From Pseudomonadaceae bacterium UBA836 (GTDB lineage Bacteria; Pseudomonadota; Gammaproteobacteria; Pseudomonadales; Pseudomonadaceae): DNA of 7,364 nt. Made by a program: the position numbers and the translations under genes. The stretch is from positions 1 to 7,364 of the forward strand of contig DBHE01000006.1 of the NCBI GenBank assembly GCA_002296055.1, in the 5' to 3' direction. The notes beneath the pieces are model-generated. The model was not told the DNA's origin, searched no databases, and saw only the letters and a list, made by a program, of their open reading frames with translations. Every line of letters starts with the position of its first letter. The stretch's first letter is position 1. Shown piece by piece: positions 5,927-7,364 of this stretch.

Positions 5927-6465
5927 CCAGGGTTTATCTGGGCATTGGTTCCAACACGGGTCGTGAACACCATCTGGTGCGCGGCCTGGATGCACTGAGC
6001 GAGCTGTGTGGCGAGCTGCAGTTGTCGCCGCTGTTCGAGAGCGAAGCTGTTGGTGTGCTGGGCACGCGTTTTTACAACATGGTGGTTGGGCTCGAAACCC
6101 ACCTGAGCCTGGCTGATCTGAATGCGGCGCTCAAGGCGATTGAAGCCGCCTGCGGTCGCCGTGAATCACCGCTGCCGGGGCGCATCACCCTGGATATCGA
6201 CGTGCTGTGCTATGGCGGCTTGAGCGGCGTGCATGAGGGTATTGTGTTGCCGCGCCCTGAGGTCACCCGTAACGCCTTTGTACTGTGGCCGCTGGCCCTG
6301 CTGGCGCCGCAGCAGCGTTTGCCGGGTGCTGAGCAGACCTTCGTGCAGCTGTGGGCGGGCTGGCAGGGCAGCCAGTCACTGTGGCCGGTGGCGTTTAGCT
6401 GGCGTGGTCGCGAGCTGACGCCTGCGCATCTGCTGGCTGAGCATCAGCCGCGCGAGGCTTTGTAG
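5923..6465 (+). CDS. folK: Divergent HPPK: 6-hydroxymethyl-7,8-dihydropterin pyrophosphokinase homologue
   Basis: HPPK moves pyrophosphate from ATP to 6-hydroxymethyl-7,8-dihydropterin, the step after FolB. The fold is clear: VYLGIGSN (4-11), [10 protein letters not shown] (50-59), the magnesium-binding pair D91/D93 in TLDIDVL, and [13 protein letters not shown] (117-129). The 180-aa product is longer than E. coli HPPK (159 aa), with a Trp-rich tail from about 140. Several E. coli active-site residues differ. The RWGPRTLDLD segment reads [10 protein letters not shown], so W89 is lost and R92 is shifted or replaced. H115-Y116 in VPHYDM reads LPRPEV, so the conserved histidine is an arginine. 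It could be a second HPPK beside a canonical FolK elsewhere, or a variant enzyme. I recall a similar gene next to folB in Pseudomonas. It starts at GTG, overlapping folB by 4 nt, and its end overlaps convergent cca by 22 bp. Confidence 0.85.
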   Translation: MTRVYLGIGSNTGREHHLVRGLDALSELCGELQLSPLFESEAVGVLGTRFYNMVVGLETHLSLADLNAALKAIEAACGRRESPLPGRITLDIDVLCYGGLSGVHEGIVLPRPEVTRNAFVLWPLALLAPQQRLPGAEQTFVQLWAGWQGSQSLWPVAFSWRGRELTPAHLLAEHQPREAL

Positions 6466-7364
6466 TCGCTTAGTGCTTCCAGCCGTGCCTGCTCCAGCGC
6501 GCGGCCCATGTCTGCACCCTGCAGCCCCTTTTCCAGCAACGGTTGAATGTCCACGCCGCGTGCGGCCTCTGCCGCGCCGCGCAGGTAGTCCGCCTGTGGG
6601 TAGGGGCGCGTTTCAAACCCGGTGCGACCCTGCGCATCGGCAATGCACACCGCGAGAAACTGCTCGAAGCGCTCGCCGCGACGGTAAATATCCAGCGCCT
6701 TGAACAGTTTGAGCAGCGTTTGCGGGCGCAGCTCTAGCGCGCGATGGCAGTTGGTGTGGTACTCGCAGGCCAGAAACGCCAGCTCCTGACAGTCGCGCGG
6801 TGCCTTGCAGCGCTTGTTGACGGCTTTTACCGCCTTCAGCCCGCTGGTCTCGTGGCCGTGGTGCTTGGGCCAGTGCGCTGGTGGTGTCAGCCCTTTGCCC
6901 AGATCGTGCAGCAGGCAGGCCCAGCGGGCCGGAAGTGGCAACTGGTCGCGGGCGGCGATGTGCAGCACCTGCAGCACGTGCACACCGGTATCAATCTCCG
7001 GGTGATGGGCTTCGGGTTGCGGCACGCCGAACAGCGCGTCGACCTCCGGCAGCAGCTCGGCCAGCGCGCCGCAGTCGCGCAGTACCTGGATGAATATCTC
7101 CGGGTTCGGCTCCATCAGGGCACGGCTGATTTCCATCCAGCTGCGTTCTGCCGTCAGCGTCTTCAACTCGCCCGACTCGCTCAGCTGGCGCATCAGTGCC
7201 ATGGTGTCATCGGCCACCCGAAAGCCCAGACGGGCGTAACGTGCGGCAAAGCGGGCGACGCGCAATACGCGCAGCGGGTCCTCGGCAAAGGCGGGGGAGA
7301 CGTGGCGCAACAGCTTGTTGTCGAGGTCTTGCTGACCGCCGTAGGGGTCGATGATCTGGCCGTC
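6444..7364 (-). CDS. cca: CCA tRNA nucleotidyltransferase, N-terminal part outside the window
   Basis: This multifunctional enzyme adds and repairs the 3' CCA of tRNAs. In gammaproteobacteria it also carries an HD domain with phosphatase and phosphodiesterase activities. The frame is open to the right edge and gives 306 residues. Alignment by eye with E. coli Cca (412 aa) suggests about 100 N-terminal residues are missing, including the GGAVRD and DxD catalytic motifs. Visible landmarks are IIDPYGG (4-10 of the fragment), [20 protein letters not shown] (18-37, the nucleotide-recognition neck), [28 protein letters not shown] (121-129), and the HD motif [12 protein letters not shown] (151-162) with HHGHE (168-172). 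It ends SDYKASRG, with TGA inside the folK 3' end. The gene faces folK, with no room for a terminator between them. The true start lies beyond 7364. Confidence 0.97.
   Translation of the reverse strand, partial: DGQIIDPYGGQQDLDNKLLRHVSPAFAEDPLRVLRVARFAARYARLGFRVADDTMALMRQLSESGELKTLTAERSWMEISRALMEPNPEIFIQVLRDCGALAELLPEVDALFGVPQPEAHHPEIDTGVHVLQVLHIAARDQLPLPARWACLLHDLGKGLTPPAHWPKHHGHETSGLKAVKAVNKRCKAPRDCQELAFLACEYHTNCHRALELRPQTLLKLFKALDIYRRGERFEQFLAVCIADAQGRTGFETRPYPQADYLRGAAEAARGVDIQPLLEKGLQGADMGRALEQARLEALSDYKASRG

Overview
The window carries conserved housekeeping genes of a gammaproteobacterium, almost certainly a member of Pseudomonas in the broad sense. RpoD opens with the N-terminus I recall for Pseudomonas RpoD (MSGKAQQQSRLKELI). 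DnaG has the long form with an extended low-complexity linker. The order rpoD-dnaG-rpsU / tsaD / plsY / folB-folK / cca is the one I remember from Pseudomonas chromosomes. GC content looks to be about 60% by eye. No mobile element, integration scar, tRNA, rRNA or CRISPR array is visible.

Layout. Positions 1-3691 (minus strand) hold the macromolecular synthesis operon, transcribed rpsU -> dnaG -> rpoD, with rpoD cut by the left edge. It supplies ribosomal protein S21, DNA primase and the primary sigma factor, tying translation, replication and transcription initiation together. A good sigma70-type promoter precedes rpsU. The 196-bp rpsU-dnaG spacer holds a perfect 7-bp hairpin and a weak terminator-like hairpin, which could attenuate dnaG and rpoD. 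A lone TATAAT sits just ahead of rpoD.

The 207-bp region 3692-3898 is divergent. To its right lies tsaD (plus), which makes the t6A37 tRNA modification. Its 3' end overlaps by 11 bp with the convergent plsY (minus), an inner-membrane acyltransferase of phospholipid synthesis. A 53-bp divergent gap separates plsY from folB-folK (plus), a translationally coupled pair for consecutive dihydrofolate-branch steps, with a 4-nt overlap. folK in turn overlaps by 22 bp with the convergent cca (minus), the tRNA CCA-adding enzyme, whose N-terminal quarter lies beyond the right edge.

I see no previously undescribed system. The points most worth a second look are the FolK homologue, which has lost several residues conserved in E. 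coli HPPK, the hairpins between rpsU and dnaG, and the two overlapping convergent gene ends.
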